Shown: piece after piece, positions 8,918 through 17,004 of the stretch
Layout: every line of letters begins with the position of its first letter
Position numbering within the stretch: the first letter of the stretch is position 1
Assembly: GCF_042650605.1 (NCBI RefSeq)
Contig: NZ_JBHSBN010000005.1
Coordinates: 124,001 to 188,000 of the forward strand
Reading direction: 5' to 3'
DNA length: 64,000 bases
DNA from: Micromonospora_J zhanjiangensis
Lineage (GTDB): Bacteria > Actinomycetota > Actinomycetes > Mycobacteriales > Micromonosporaceae
Program-made: the position numbers and the translations under genes
The notes under the pieces: generated by a model
What the model saw: only the letters and a program-made list of their open reading frames with translations
Told to the model about the DNA's origin: nothing
The model's database searches: none

Positions 8918-9748
8918 TCAGCCGTCCCCGGCCAGCTGGGCGTAGCCGCGGCGGACGGCCACCTCGGCGGTGCCCGGCTCGAACGGCGCCCGCGGCACGA
9001 GTTCGTCCACCGGCGCGCCGTCGGCGTGCCCGTCGCGGATCAGCCAGGCCAACCTCGCCAACCGTTCGTGCTGGGCGGTCAGCTCCTCGGTGCCCAGCAC
9101 CGCCCCGTGCCCGGGCACCACCGCGGTACGCGGCGTGACCAGCCGCGCCAACTCGGCCACGGTGTCCGGCCAGTCCACCGGATAGCCGTCCTCGAACGAG
9201 GGCGACGAGCCCTCCTCGACCAGGTCACCGGCCGCCAACACGTCGGCGTCCGGCACGTGCACCACCAGGTCGCCGGCGGTGTGTCCGCGGCCGAGGTGCA
9301 ACAGCAGGACGTGCCGGTCGCCCAGGTCCACCGTGGCGCTCTGGTGCACCGTCCGGTCCGGCGGGACGATCGGCGTGCCGAGCAGGTCGGCCGCCAACGC
9401 GGGATCGGTCGGCAGGATCTCCTCGTACGCCTGCCGGCGCAGCCGCTCGGGCTGCTCGGCCAGCAGTCGGGCGGTCACCTCGTGCGCCCAGATCGGCCGG
9501 GGCGGGTCGGTGCCCAACACCGCGTTGCCGTAGCAGTGGTCGAAGTGGTGGTGGGTGTTGACCAGCACCAGCGGCGACGGGGTGACCTGCCGGACCGCGG
9601 CGGCCAGTTCGGTCGCCTGGGCCGTGCTGGACAGCGTGTCCACCAGCATCGCCTGCTCGGCGCCGACGATCAGCGTGACGTTGACGTCGAGGATCGGGTA
9701 CCGCAGCACGAAGACGCGGTCGCCGATCTCGGTGAAGCCGTCACTCAT
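8918..9748 (-). CDS. MBL-fold metallo-hydrolase
   Basis: A 276-residue metallo-beta-lactamase-fold hydrolase. The metal-binding motif THHHFDHCYGN lies near residue 66, with further ligands in HLGRGHTAGDLVV, DVLAAGDLVEEG and VVPGHGAVLG. The protein has no signal peptide, so it is cytoplasmic and not obviously a secreted antibiotic-resistance enzyme. Its ATG at 9748 overlaps the thioesterase stop by 8 bases, so the two are co-translated. The pairing with an acyl-CoA thioesterase suggests hydrolysis of a thioester or ester metabolite, but the substrate is unknown. Confidence 0.85.
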   Translation of the reverse strand: MSDGFTEIGDRVFVLRYPILDVNVTLIVGAEQAMLVDTLSSTAQATELAAAVRQVTPSPLVLVNTHHHFDHCYGNAVLGTDPPRPIWAHEVTARLLAEQPERLRRQAYEEILPTDPALAADLLGTPIVPPDRTVHQSATVDLGDRHVLLLHLGRGHTAGDLVVHVPDADVLAAGDLVEEGSSPSFEDGYPVDWPDTVAELARLVTPRTAVVPGHGAVLGTEELTAQHERLARLAWLIRDGHADGAPVDELVPRAPFEPGTAEVAVRRGYAQLAGDG

Positions 9749-10151
9749 GGGTGCCCGAGGCCCGTTCGACGAACCGGTGCCGGTCGACCAGCACCCGTTC
9801 GATCCGGCCCTCCGCCACGGTCGTCGTCCCCTCGGTGACCCGCACCTCGAACTCGAGCCGGTGGCCGTCCACCCGGACCAGCCGGGCCTGCGCGACCACG
9901 GTACGGCCGATCGGGGTGGGCGCCCGGTGGTCGAGTTCGACCCGCGACCCCACGGTGGTCGTTCCGGAGGGCAGGTCCCGTGCCGTCGCGGCGACCGTGG
10001 CCGCCTCGGCCAGGGCGAGCACCCGGGGCGTGCCGAGCACCGGTACGTCGCCCGAACCGACCGCCTGGGCGGTGTCCGAGTCGGTGACGGTCAGCTCCAC
10101 CCGGGCGGTCAGCCCGGCGGTGAGGGTGCGCTCCCGCTGCTGCTGTTCCAT
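9741..10151 (-). CDS. FlK-like hot-dog thioesterase
   Basis: A 136-residue single hot-dog protein. The segment GTPRVLALAEAA, followed by TVGSRVELDHRAPTP, places Thr, Glu, Gly and His at relative positions 0, +8, +27 and +34. That is the spacing of the Thr42-Glu50-Gly69-His76 active site of fluoroacetyl-CoA thioesterase FlK. The family has many relatives that do not act on fluoroacetyl-CoA, so the call is the fold and active site only. The start is ATG at 10151; a GTG at 10157 adds two residues. The gene is upstream of and overlaps the MBL hydrolase gene by 8 bases. No fluorinase or other organofluorine gene is in the window. Confidence 0.82.
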   Translation of the reverse strand: MEQQQRERTLTAGLTARVELTVTDSDTAQAVGSGDVPVLGTPRVLALAEAATVAATARDLPSGTTTVGSRVELDHRAPTPIGRTVVAQARLVRVDGHRLEFEVRVTEGTTTVAEGRIERVLVDRHRFVERASGTHE

Positions 10152-10348
10152 CCGCACAGCCTAAGCGGTGCACCGCCCGTCGGCCGGGGGCTCGCCCCGG
10201 ACGTACCGGGAATCCGGACCGGGCGTGGCCGGTCGGCCGACGGGTGGACGCCGCCCCGGGCGGAGCTTCCTTCGGTGCCGCCGTGCGGTCGGTCCTGGGG
10301 CGGGCCGGGGACGGTGCCCACGCGCGGCGTGGTCCGGGGTCGAGCGCA

Positions 10349-11788
10349 TCAGCGGCCGTCGGCGGCGCGCGCGGCCCGGGCCCGGTCGGTCAGCTCGGCG
10401 GCCAGCGCCCAGGCCTCCCGGACGTCCCGGTGGTGGGCCACCGCGTCCCGGCCCCCCGCGGTGTCGGCGTGCACGGTGGCCAGGCCCAGTCGGCGCTGAG
10501 CCGGCCCCTGGACCACCCGGACGCTCTGGATCCGGGCCAGCGGCACCACGACCACCTGTCGGGTCAACAGCCCGTGCCGGACCGCGAAGACGGCGTCGGA
10601 CACCCCGGCGCCGAGCACCTGCCGGGACAGCGGACGCAGCCAGCGGGCCCGCGGCGGCGGCGCGGTCAGCGGCAGGGCGAGCAGGTCCACCCCGGGCAAC
10701 ACCTCGGACACGATCGCCCGCGCGGTCGGCAGGCCGCCGACCGGCAGCAACCGGTCGGCCTGGTTGCGCTCGTCGTGCTCGCCGGGGGTGATCCCGGCGA
10801 CGTCCAGCCGCAGCCGCAGCCAGCCCGGCATCCGCCACAGCAGCGGCCAGGTCGCGGCCACCGCCTGCACCCGGGGCAGGGGTACGGTCTGCGCCCGGGT
10901 CTCCAGCAGGCCGTGCCGGATTCGCAGCGTCGCGTCCAGCCGGTGCAGCCGGAAGTTCCAGTCGTCCAGCACCCGGCGGACCGGTTGCAGCAGGACGCCG
11001 GCCATGGCGGTCAGCGTGCTGGCGACCGCGATGAACGACCAGGAGCCCTCGGAGAGGAACTGCGCGATCACGAAGGCGACGCCGAGCGGCAGCAGGAACG
11101 CCTGTGGCGTGAGTAGCTGGCTGACCAGCAGGTCCCGGTTGGCGACCGCGTGCACCGGCCGGCCGGGCGCCGGCCCGGCACCCGGTACCCGGCGCCACGC
11201 CGGCCCCTCGACGCCGACCGGCGGCGGCCCAGCCGCGGCGGTCCCGGCGGGGCCCGGTGATCCATCGGTCGTCGGCGCCCCGGTGACCGGGCCGTCGCCC
11301 GGCCGGACGCCGCCGGGCGGTCCGCCCGGTCGGGCCGGGAGGCGGCTCGCCAGCCCGAGCAGCCGGTCCCGCAGCGCCACCGCCTCGGCCACCGACAGGT
11401 AGGCCAGCGGTGCCTCGGTGCGACCGCCGCCGACCACCTCCAGCCGCAGCTCGGCCAGGCCGGTGAGCTGCGCCAGCAGCGGCCGGACCACCTCCACCGC
11501 CTGCAACCGCTCCAGCGGGATGGCCCGGGTCCGGCGCCACAGCAGGCCCTCGTGGATCCGCAGTTCCCGACCCACCACGTGGTAGCCGGTGTTGTACCAG
11601 CTGACCACCGACAGCACGACCGCCCCGCACACCAGTACGGCGACCAACGCGGCGAACCAGCCCAGCCCCAGCCGGGACAGGGTCGACCAGGACAGCCCCG
11701 CGACGATCACGACCAGCGACTTGGCGCCGTGCAGCAGCGGGCTCAGCGGGTGCAACCGCCGACGGGGTTGCGCCGGCGGCTCGGTCAC
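10349..11788 (-). CDS. Membrane protein with tandem bacterial PH domains (YdbT-like)
   Basis: A 479-residue membrane protein starting at GTG 11788, whose start overlaps the stop of the upstream small PH protein as GTGA. Two to four hydrophobic helices (SLVVIVAGLSWSTL and WFAALVAVLVCGAVVLSVVS near the N-terminus; FLLPLGVAFVIAQF mid-protein) alternate with beta-rich segments of the bPH2/DUF304 type: VVGRELRIHEGLLWRRTRAI, then LRIRHGLLETRAQTVPLPRV and FAVRHGLLTRQVVVVPLARI. So three PH-like units are visible. A Gly/Pro/Thr-rich linker lies near residues 145-200. The role is envelope-related by analogy with Bacillus YdbS/YdbT, which affect resistance to amylocyclicin-type bacteriocins; this is inference. 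The frame is open further upstream but that part is a shadow of the neighbouring gene. Confidence 0.82.
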   Translation of the reverse strand: MTEPPAQPRRRLHPLSPLLHGAKSLVVIVAGLSWSTLSRLGLGWFAALVAVLVCGAVVLSVVSWYNTGYHVVGRELRIHEGLLWRRTRAIPLERLQAVEVVRPLLAQLTGLAELRLEVVGGGRTEAPLAYLSVAEAVALRDRLLGLASRLPARPGGPPGGVRPGDGPVTGAPTTDGSPGPAGTAAAGPPPVGVEGPAWRRVPGAGPAPGRPVHAVANRDLLVSQLLTPQAFLLPLGVAFVIAQFLSEGSWSFIAVASTLTAMAGVLLQPVRRVLDDWNFRLHRLDATLRIRHGLLETRAQTVPLPRVQAVAATWPLLWRMPGWLRLRLDVAGITPGEHDERNQADRLLPVGGLPTARAIVSEVLPGVDLLALPLTAPPPRARWLRPLSRQVLGAGVSDAVFAVRHGLLTRQVVVVPLARIQSVRVVQGPAQRRLGLATVHADTAGGRDAVAHHRDVREAWALAAELTDRARAARAADGR

Positions 11789-12297
11789 AGGCCCTCCGCG
11801 CGGTCTTCGCCGAGCGCGGTGAGCCGGTCGCGCAGCCGGGACGCCTCGGCGGGCCGCAGCCCCGGCACCCGGGCGTCGCTGGCCGCCGCGGCGGTGTGCA
11901 ACTGCACGGTGGCCAGGTCGAAGGCGCGTTCCAGCGGGCCGGCGCTGACGTCGACGAACTGCATCCGGGCGTACGGCACGATGGACAACCGGCGGACCAG
12001 CAGGCCGTGCCGGACCAGCAGGTCGTGATCCCGCTCGGCGTAGCCCCAGGCCCGGACCGCCCGGACGATCACCCAGACCCGCCACCCGCCGAACAGCACA
12101 CCCAGCCCGAGAACCAGGCCGAACAACCCGTAGCCGGTGAGCGCCCAGGCGACCCCCGCCCCGCCGAGCAGCACCAGCAGGACGCCGGCCAGCCGGAGCA
12201 GCTCCACCCAGATCAGGTCGGTGGAGACCGCCTGCCAGCGTACGGTCGCCGGCCACGGCTCCAGCGGGCTCGTCGGACCGTCCCCGGCAGTAGTCAC
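11785..12297 (-). CDS. Small membrane protein with one bacterial PH domain (YdbS-like)
   Basis: A 170-residue protein from GTG 12297. Two adjacent hydrophobic helices (LLRLAGVLLVLLGGAGVAWA and YGLFGLVLGLGVLFGG) precede one bPH2 domain with the typical core DHDLLVRHGLLVRRLSIVPY and ARMQFVDVSAGPLERAF. It is the partner of the larger PH protein downstream, with a GTGA overlap. The start itself overlaps the stop of a 76-residue gene, again as GTGA, so three genes form a translationally coupled chain. Earlier starts in this frame would run through the upstream gene and are rejected. Confidence 0.82.
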   Translation of the reverse strand: MTTAGDGPTSPLEPWPATVRWQAVSTDLIWVELLRLAGVLLVLLGGAGVAWALTGYGLFGLVLGLGVLFGGWRVWVIVRAVRAWGYAERDHDLLVRHGLLVRRLSIVPYARMQFVDVSAGPLERAFDLATVQLHTAAAASDARVPGLRPAEASRLRDRLTALGEDRAEGL

Positions 12298-12524
12298 GTG
12301 TCGAGCGTAGGCGATGGCGGGAACGGTTCCACCTCGCGTAGGAAGCCGCGCCCGGCGAGGAAGTCGCCCAACGTGGGCCGGTGGTCGGCACAGGCGAGCC
12401 AGGTCTTGCGCCGGTCCCGGTCGTGCAGGCGGGGATTGTTCCACCGCAGGGCCCAGACGGCCGAGGCCCGGCAGCCCTTGGCCGAACAGACGGCCTCGGT
12501 CAGCGGTGGGGGAGAGTGGGTCAC
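12294..12524 (-). CDS. Small conserved cysteine-containing actinobacterial protein
   Basis: A 76-residue protein from GTG 12524 (VTHSPPPLTEAVCSAKGCRA). It has Cys pairs CSAKGC near residues 13-18 and a later CADH, giving a possible zinc site (C-x4-C and C-x2-H), with a conserved WALRWNNPRLHDRDRRKTW core. Similar short proteins are common in actinobacteria and are sometimes labelled acetone carboxylase in databases, which the sequence does not support. Function is unknown. It leads the PH-domain operon: its TGA overlaps the GTG of the next gene. The reading frame is open for 190 more codons upstream, but that part is antisense to the MoxR gene and is not real. Confidence 0.7.
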   Translation of the reverse strand: MTHSPPPLTEAVCSAKGCRASAVWALRWNNPRLHDRDRRKTWLACADHRPTLGDFLAGRGFLREVEPFPPSPTLDT

Positions 12525-12777
12525 GCCTGGAGAGTCTACGGCGGTGGGTCGGACGCCAGGCGCGGCGAAGTTTTTAGCGCCGGGCGGCCACGGGGGGAGC
12601 CGCCCGGCGACGGCTGAATCGTACACGCGGAAAACCCCCTTCTGTCTACCCGTGTCGGCCACCAGTTTGTGATCATGCCGGTCGGAGCCGTAAATCCGGT
12701 TCTCGCCGTACGCCCTCGGGACGGGACGTGCGAGGCTTGTACCGCAGCCGTTGACGACACCCCGCCGTGGAGGACAG

Positions 12778-13899
12778 GTGGCCCAGCCGACCACGCCCGA
12801 CGCCCCGACACCGTCCGACGCCACGCCCACCCCGGGGCCGGCCGCCCCGGGCGGCGCCAGCACCCCGGCCCAGGACGCGACCCTGCTCGAACGCGCGCTG
12901 TTCGAGGTCAAGCGGGTGATCGTGGGCCAGGACCGGATGGTGGAGCGGATGTTCGTCGCCCTGCTGGCCCGGGGGCACTGCCTGCTGGAGGGCGTACCGG
13001 GGGTGGCCAAGACCCTCGCGGTGGAGACCATGGCCAAGGTGGTCGGTGGGACCTTCGCCCGGGTCCAGTTCACCCCGGACCTGGTGCCGGCGGACATCAT
13101 GGGGACCCGGATCTACCGCCAGTCGAGTGAGAAATTCGACGTCGAACTCGGCCCGGTGTTCGTCAACTTCCTGCTCGCCGACGAGATCAACCGGGCGCCG
13201 GCCAAGGTCCAGTCGGCGCTGCTGGAGGTGATGGCGGAGCAGCAGGTCTCGATCGGCGGCCAGACCCACGAGGTGCCGCATCCGTTCCTGGTGATGGCCA
13301 CCCAGAACCCGATCGAGCAGGAGGGCGTCTACCCGCTGCCCGAGGCGCAGCGGGACCGGTTCCTGATGAAGATCCTCGTCGGTTACCCCACCGACGCCGA
13401 GGAGCGCGAGATCGTCTACCGGATGGGGGTCACCCCGCCGGAGCCGGTGCCGGTGTTCAGCCCCAGCGAACTGATCGCCCTGCAGCGCAAGGCCGACCAG
13501 GTGTTCGTGCACAACGCCCTGGTCGACTACGCGGTCCGGCTGGTGCTGGCCACCCGCTCGCCGGCCGAGCACGGGATGCCCGACGTGGCGCAGTTGATCC
13601 AGTACGGCGCCAGCCCGCGCGCCTCGCTCGGCATCGTCCGGGCGACCCGGGCACTGGCCCTGCTGCGCGGCCGCGACTACGCCCTGCCGCAGGACGTGCA
13701 GGACATCGCCGGTGACATCCTGCGGCACCGGTTGGTGCTCAGCTACGACGCGCTCGCCGACAACGTGCCGGCCGACCACATCATCGGGCGGGTGCTGACG
13801 ACCATCCCGCTGCCGTCCGTGGCGCCCCGGCAGAACGCCACACCCACCCCGTCGACCTCGCCCCAGCCGGGCAGCAACTGGCCCGGCCGGCTGCCGTGA
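12778..13899 (+). CDS. MoxR-family AAA+ ATPase
   Basis: A 373-residue chaperone-like ATPase. GTG at 12778 is chosen for the strong GGAGGACAG site directly upstream; a TTG 27 bases earlier is not needed. Walker A is GVPGVAKT near residue 78, Walker B is LLADEINRAPAK, sensor 1 is MATQNPIEQEG and the arginine region is in LPEAQRDRF. The first 40 residues are a disordered Pro/Thr/Ala tail. MoxR ATPases work with VWA proteins in metal insertion or complex assembly. Here the gene is first in a MoxR-DUF58-VWA operon, with a GTGA overlap to the next gene. It diverges from the PH-domain operon. Confidence 0.92.
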   Translation: MAQPTTPDAPTPSDATPTPGPAAPGGASTPAQDATLLERALFEVKRVIVGQDRMVERMFVALLARGHCLLEGVPGVAKTLAVETMAKVVGGTFARVQFTPDLVPADIMGTRIYRQSSEKFDVELGPVFVNFLLADEINRAPAKVQSALLEVMAEQQVSIGGQTHEVPHPFLVMATQNPIEQEGVYPLPEAQRDRFLMKILVGYPTDAEEREIVYRMGVTPPEPVPVFSPSELIALQRKADQVFVHNALVDYAVRLVLATRSPAEHGMPDVAQLIQYGASPRASLGIVRATRALALLRGRDYALPQDVQDIAGDILRHRLVLSYDALADNVPADHIIGRVLTTIPLPSVAPRQNATPTPSTSPQPGSNWPGRLP

Positions 13900-14954
13900 C
13901 CGCACCGGCGGCCGGCACCGGTGCCGGTGGGTTCACCGGCGCCCTGGACGCGTCCGCCGCCGGCACCGGGGCCACCGCGGCCCGCGCCGAGGCCGTGCTG
14001 TCCCGGCTGCAACTGCTGGTCACCCGCAAGCTCGACGGCCTGCTGCAGGGCGACTACGTGGGCCTGCTACCCGGTCCGGGCAGCGAGGCGGGCGAGTCCC
14101 GGGAGTACCGTCCCGGCGACGACGTGCGGCGGATGGACTGGCCGGTGACCGCCCGTACCACCACGCCGCACGTCCGGCGCACCGTCGCCGACCGGGAGTT
14201 GGAGACCTGGTTGGCGGTGGACCTGTCGGCCAGTCTCGACTTCGGCACCGGCCGTTGGCTCAAGCGGGACCTGGTGGTCGCCGCGGTGGCGGCGGTCGCC
14301 CACCTGACCGTGCGCGGCGGCAACCGGATCGGTGCCGTGGTGGGCACCGGCACCGGGACCACCGCCGGCCCCACCGCCGGACGGTCCCGGTTCGGCCGCC
14401 GCGCCCGTACGGCGGCCGGGCCCGAACCCACGCCGGGAGCCGTCCGGCGCCTGCCCGCCCGATCGGGACGCAAGGAGGCGCACGGGCTGCTGCGGGCGGT
14501 GGCCGGCACCGAGATCCGACCGGGCCGCAGCGACCTCGGCGCGCTGGTGGACATGCTCAACCGACCGCCGCGCCGGCGTGGCGTCGCCGTAGTGATCTCC
14601 GACTTCCTGGCGCCCCCGCAGCAGTGGGGCCGGCCGCTGCGCAAACTGGCCGTCCGGCACGACGTGCTGGCGATCGAGGTGGTCGACCCGGTGGAGCTGG
14701 AACTGCCCGACGCCGGGGTGCTCGAACTGGTCGACCCGGAGACCGGTGGCCTGCACGAGGTGCAGACCGCCGACCCGCGGCTGCGCCGCCGGTACGCCGA
14801 AGCCGCCGCCGCCGGCCGGGCGGCGATCGACGCCGAACTGCGCGCCGCCGGGGCGGCGCACCTGCGCCTACGTACCGATTCCGACTGGCTGCTCGACATC
14901 GTGCGTTTCGTGGCCGCCCAGCGGCACGCGCGCACCAGGGGGACCACGAGATGA
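13896..14954 (+). CDS. DUF58 domain protein
   Basis: A 352-residue protein starting at a GTG that overlaps the MoxR stop. The diagnostic DUF58 motif EYRPGDDVRRMDWPVTARTT lies near residues 69-88, followed by the VWA-like segment WLAVDLSASLDFGTG. A basic Gly/Thr/Arg-rich insertion lies near residues 150-190. It has no membrane helix. In MoxR operons DUF58 proteins are the middle partner between ATPase and VWA membrane protein. The stop overlaps the next ATG as ATGA, so production of all three is coupled. The biochemical role of the family is not established. Confidence 0.88.
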   Translation: MTAPAAGTGAGGFTGALDASAAGTGATAARAEAVLSRLQLLVTRKLDGLLQGDYVGLLPGPGSEAGESREYRPGDDVRRMDWPVTARTTTPHVRRTVADRELETWLAVDLSASLDFGTGRWLKRDLVVAAVAAVAHLTVRGGNRIGAVVGTGTGTTAGPTAGRSRFGRRARTAAGPEPTPGAVRRLPARSGRKEAHGLLRAVAGTEIRPGRSDLGALVDMLNRPPRRRGVAVVISDFLAPPQQWGRPLRKLAVRHDVLAIEVVDPVELELPDAGVLELVDPETGGLHEVQTADPRLRRRYAEAAAAGRAAIDAELRAAGAAHLRLRTDSDWLLDIVRFVAAQRHARTRGTTR

Positions 14955-15901
14955 TCCGTTTCCTGCAACCGTGGTGGCTGCTCGCCCTGCTGCCGGTGCT
15001 CGCCCTCGCCGCGGCGTACGTGTGGCGGCAGCTGCACCGCCGGGCGTACGCGGTGCGGTTCACCAACGTCGACCTGCTGCGCACCCTGGCGCCCAAGGGT
15101 CTGGGCTGGCGGCGGCATGCCGCCGCCGGCGCGTTGCTGCTGGCCCTGCTGGTCCTGGCCACCGGGCTGGCCCGGCCCTCGGTGGACACCAAGGAGCCGC
15201 TGGAACGGGCGACGGTGATGCTGGCCATCGACGTCTCGCTGTCGATGGAGGCCAATGACGTCGCGCCGACCCGGCTGCAGGCGGCGCAGGAGGCGGCGAA
15301 GCAGTTCGTCGCGGAACTACCGCCGACGTTCAACCTCGGGCTGGTGGCGTTCGCCAAGTCGGCGAACGTGCTGGTGCCGCCGGGCAAGGACCGCGGCGCG
15401 GTGACCGCCGCCATCGACGGGCTGGTGCTGGCCGAGGCGACCGCGACCGGTGAGGCGGTGTTCACCTGCCTGGAGGCGATCCGCTCGGTCCCGGCCGACG
15501 GCGCCCAGGGCATCCCGCCGGCCCGGATCGTGCTGCTGTCCGACGGCTACCGGACCTCGGGACGCTCGGTCGAGGAGGCGGCCGCCGCGTCGGCGGCGGC
15601 GAACGTACCGGTCTCCACGATCGCGTTCGGGACCGACTCGGGACAGGTCGACATCGGCGGGCAGACCCAGCGGGTGCCGGTGGACCGGGCCGCCCTGGCC
15701 CAACTGGCCGAGACCACCCAGGGGTTCTTCTACGAGGCGGCCTCGGTGACCGAGCTCAAACAGGTCTACCAGGACATGGGCAGCTCGATCGGGTTCCGCA
15801 CCGAACCCCGGGAGGTGACCCAGTGGTACGCCGGGATCGCGCTGCTGCTGGCCCTCTGCGCGGCCGGGATGAGTCTGCTGTGGACGTCCCGGCTGCCCTG
15901 A
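14951..15901 (+). CDS. VWA-domain membrane protein (BatA-like)
   Basis: A 316-residue membrane protein. Helices lie at about residues 5-25 (PWWLLALLPVLALAAAYVW), 54-75 and near the C-terminus (YAGIALLLALCAAGMSLLW). The VWA domain between them has a MIDAS site: DVSLSMEAND (DxSxS), then a Thr in ATATGEAV and Asp in LLSDGYRT. This topology, a VWA domain bracketed by helices, is that of BatA/BatB aerotolerance-type proteins. It is the third gene of the MoxR operon, overlapping DUF58 by 4 bases. A short GC-rich inverted repeat at 15902-15927 directly after the stop is a plausible terminator. Confidence 0.9.
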   Translation: MIRFLQPWWLLALLPVLALAAAYVWRQLHRRAYAVRFTNVDLLRTLAPKGLGWRRHAAAGALLLALLVLATGLARPSVDTKEPLERATVMLAIDVSLSMEANDVAPTRLQAAQEAAKQFVAELPPTFNLGLVAFAKSANVLVPPGKDRGAVTAAIDGLVLAEATATGEAVFTCLEAIRSVPADGAQGIPPARIVLLSDGYRTSGRSVEEAAAASAAANVPVSTIAFGTDSGQVDIGGQTQRVPVDRAALAQLAETTQGFFYEAASVTELKQVYQDMGSSIGFRTEPREVTQWYAGIALLLALCAAGMSLLWTSRLP

Positions 15902-15944
15902 CCGGCGGCGCGTCGCGCGTCCGCCGGCCTCGGCTGCGCGTGGG

Positions 15945-16034
15945 TCAGTGGGTTGTCCCGCTGACCAGCACGAACAGGTAGACGACCCAGACGGCGGCGA
16001 GGGTGAAGCCCACGGGGGCGACGTAGCGGCTCAT
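15945..16034 (-). CDS. Predicted 29-residue single-pass membrane peptide
   Basis: ATG at 16034 with GGAG 7 bases upstream (16042-16045) opens a 29-codon frame, MSRYVAPVGFTLAAVWVVYL then FVLVSGTTH, ending in TGA. Residues 5-25 form one hydrophobic helix with a short polar tail. The good ribosome site, clean helix and codon bias (GC-ending codons throughout) support a real gene. I do not recognise it; it is not KdpF, which has a different pattern. It converges with the VWA gene. Confidence 0.5.
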   Translation of the reverse strand: MSRYVAPVGFTLAAVWVVYLFVLVSGTTH

Positions 16035-16519
16035 AGCGGCTCTCCGGTGGTGACAGGCACTCGATGATCGGGACGAGGGTGCTGGAGAGAGTCGCAGCCG
16101 GGCGCACGCCGCCGCGCGACCCCGCGTGGTCAGCCCGGAACGGGCGTCGAGGATCCGGCGCGGGTGGTGCGGGGGCGTGGGAAGCTGGGTCGGCTCAGGC
16201 TGAGTCGGTGCTCAGCGGAGCGGACCGAAGGCCCGGCTACGACTGGGAGGATCGCTATCTCGCACAGCGATCACCTCCACTGGTCGGCCGGACGGAATGG
16301 AACCGGAGGCGATGTTACACCGCGTCGCGGTGGCCCGCCCGATAGGCCGACCGGTTCGAGTTGGCCGATCCGAACGGCCGACAGCGTCCGTACCGCGGCC
16401 ATGACCGGCAGCCGGACCGGTGGGTGACGGAGCGGTCCGGCGCCGGCGGACGATCGCCGACCCGGCCAGCGTGATGATCGTCACGGTCGACCCGCCGTCC
16501 GCAGTGGACCGTCGATGGG
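16035..16519. other. Non-coding stretch with one bulged inverted repeat
   Basis: About 480 bases without a gene I can support. It holds an imperfect hairpin at 16246-16278: GGAGG plus ATCGCT pairing with AGCGAT and CCTCC around a 9-base loop, with a 2-base bulge. It could be a structured leader of the small membrane peptide gene or a degraded terminator. The rest looks like decayed coding DNA belonging to the hydrolase relic to its right. Confidence 0.35.
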
Positions 16520-16999
16520 CGGACGCCGTGGCCAGCCGCCCGATCCGGACCTCCGGCACCCGTCGGATCCAGTCGTCCGGGGCCAGCGCGGCCCAGACCC
16601 GGGCTCCGGTGCCCAACCGGTCCATCCGGTCGGCACCCATGCCCGGCGCTCCGAGCGCCACCAGGTCGGTGACCTGTGGGCCCAAGGCGGGCGCGGCGAG
16701 CCCGACGACGAGCGCGCCGTAGCTGTGCCCGATGACGGTGACCCGGGCCGCCGGCCGCCCGGCGGTCAGGCCGGCCAGGAACGCGACCAGCGCCCGCGCG
16801 CCGGCCCTGGCCCGGTCGTCCCGGGCCACCGTCAGGCCCAGGCCCTCGGGCGGGTCGTAGCCGAGCCAGGCCAGCACCGCGACCCGGGCGGTCGGTGCGG
16901 CGCTACGCAGGGCGTCGTACACGACCCGGGCCTGCACCGCCGGTGCCCGGCGGGCGACGCCGCCCAGCCCACCGTGGAGCCGTTGTCCGCCCCCTACGG
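16520..16999 (-). pseudogene. Relic of a DUF1023 alpha/beta-hydrolase gene
   Basis: The frame shows the middle of a DUF1023 hydrolase: VARRAPAVQARVVYDALR, VLAWLGYDPPEGLG, the nucleophile elbow VTVIGHSYGALVVGLAA and LVALGAPGMGADRM. Family members start well upstream with a VPGM segment, and continue after the elbow with a HGPDP...GHDGY region holding the catalytic His. Both are missing: the upstream part is replaced by the end of the response-regulator gene, and after VRIGRLATAS the frame becomes low-complexity sequence. So this is an internal fragment, probably left by a deletion. The open frame does continue to 16212 but codes for nothing recognisable. Confidence 0.62.
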
Positions 17000-17004
17000 C
17001 GGGG

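Noticed and set aside
9741..10151. Fluoroacetate resistance locus
   Set aside because: Active-site spacing matches FlK but no fluorinase or other organofluorine gene is in the window.
12525..13100. N-terminal extension of the 76-residue gene
   Set aside because: The extended frame is antisense to MoxR and lacks recognisable sequence; the GTG at 12524 fits the conserved N-terminus.
15945..16034. KdpF-like peptide
   Set aside because: Length is similar but the sequence pattern differs and no kdp genes are adjacent.
16246..16278. Riboswitch in the leader of the small membrane gene
   Set aside because: Only one bulged stem is visible; I could not match it to any known aptamer core.
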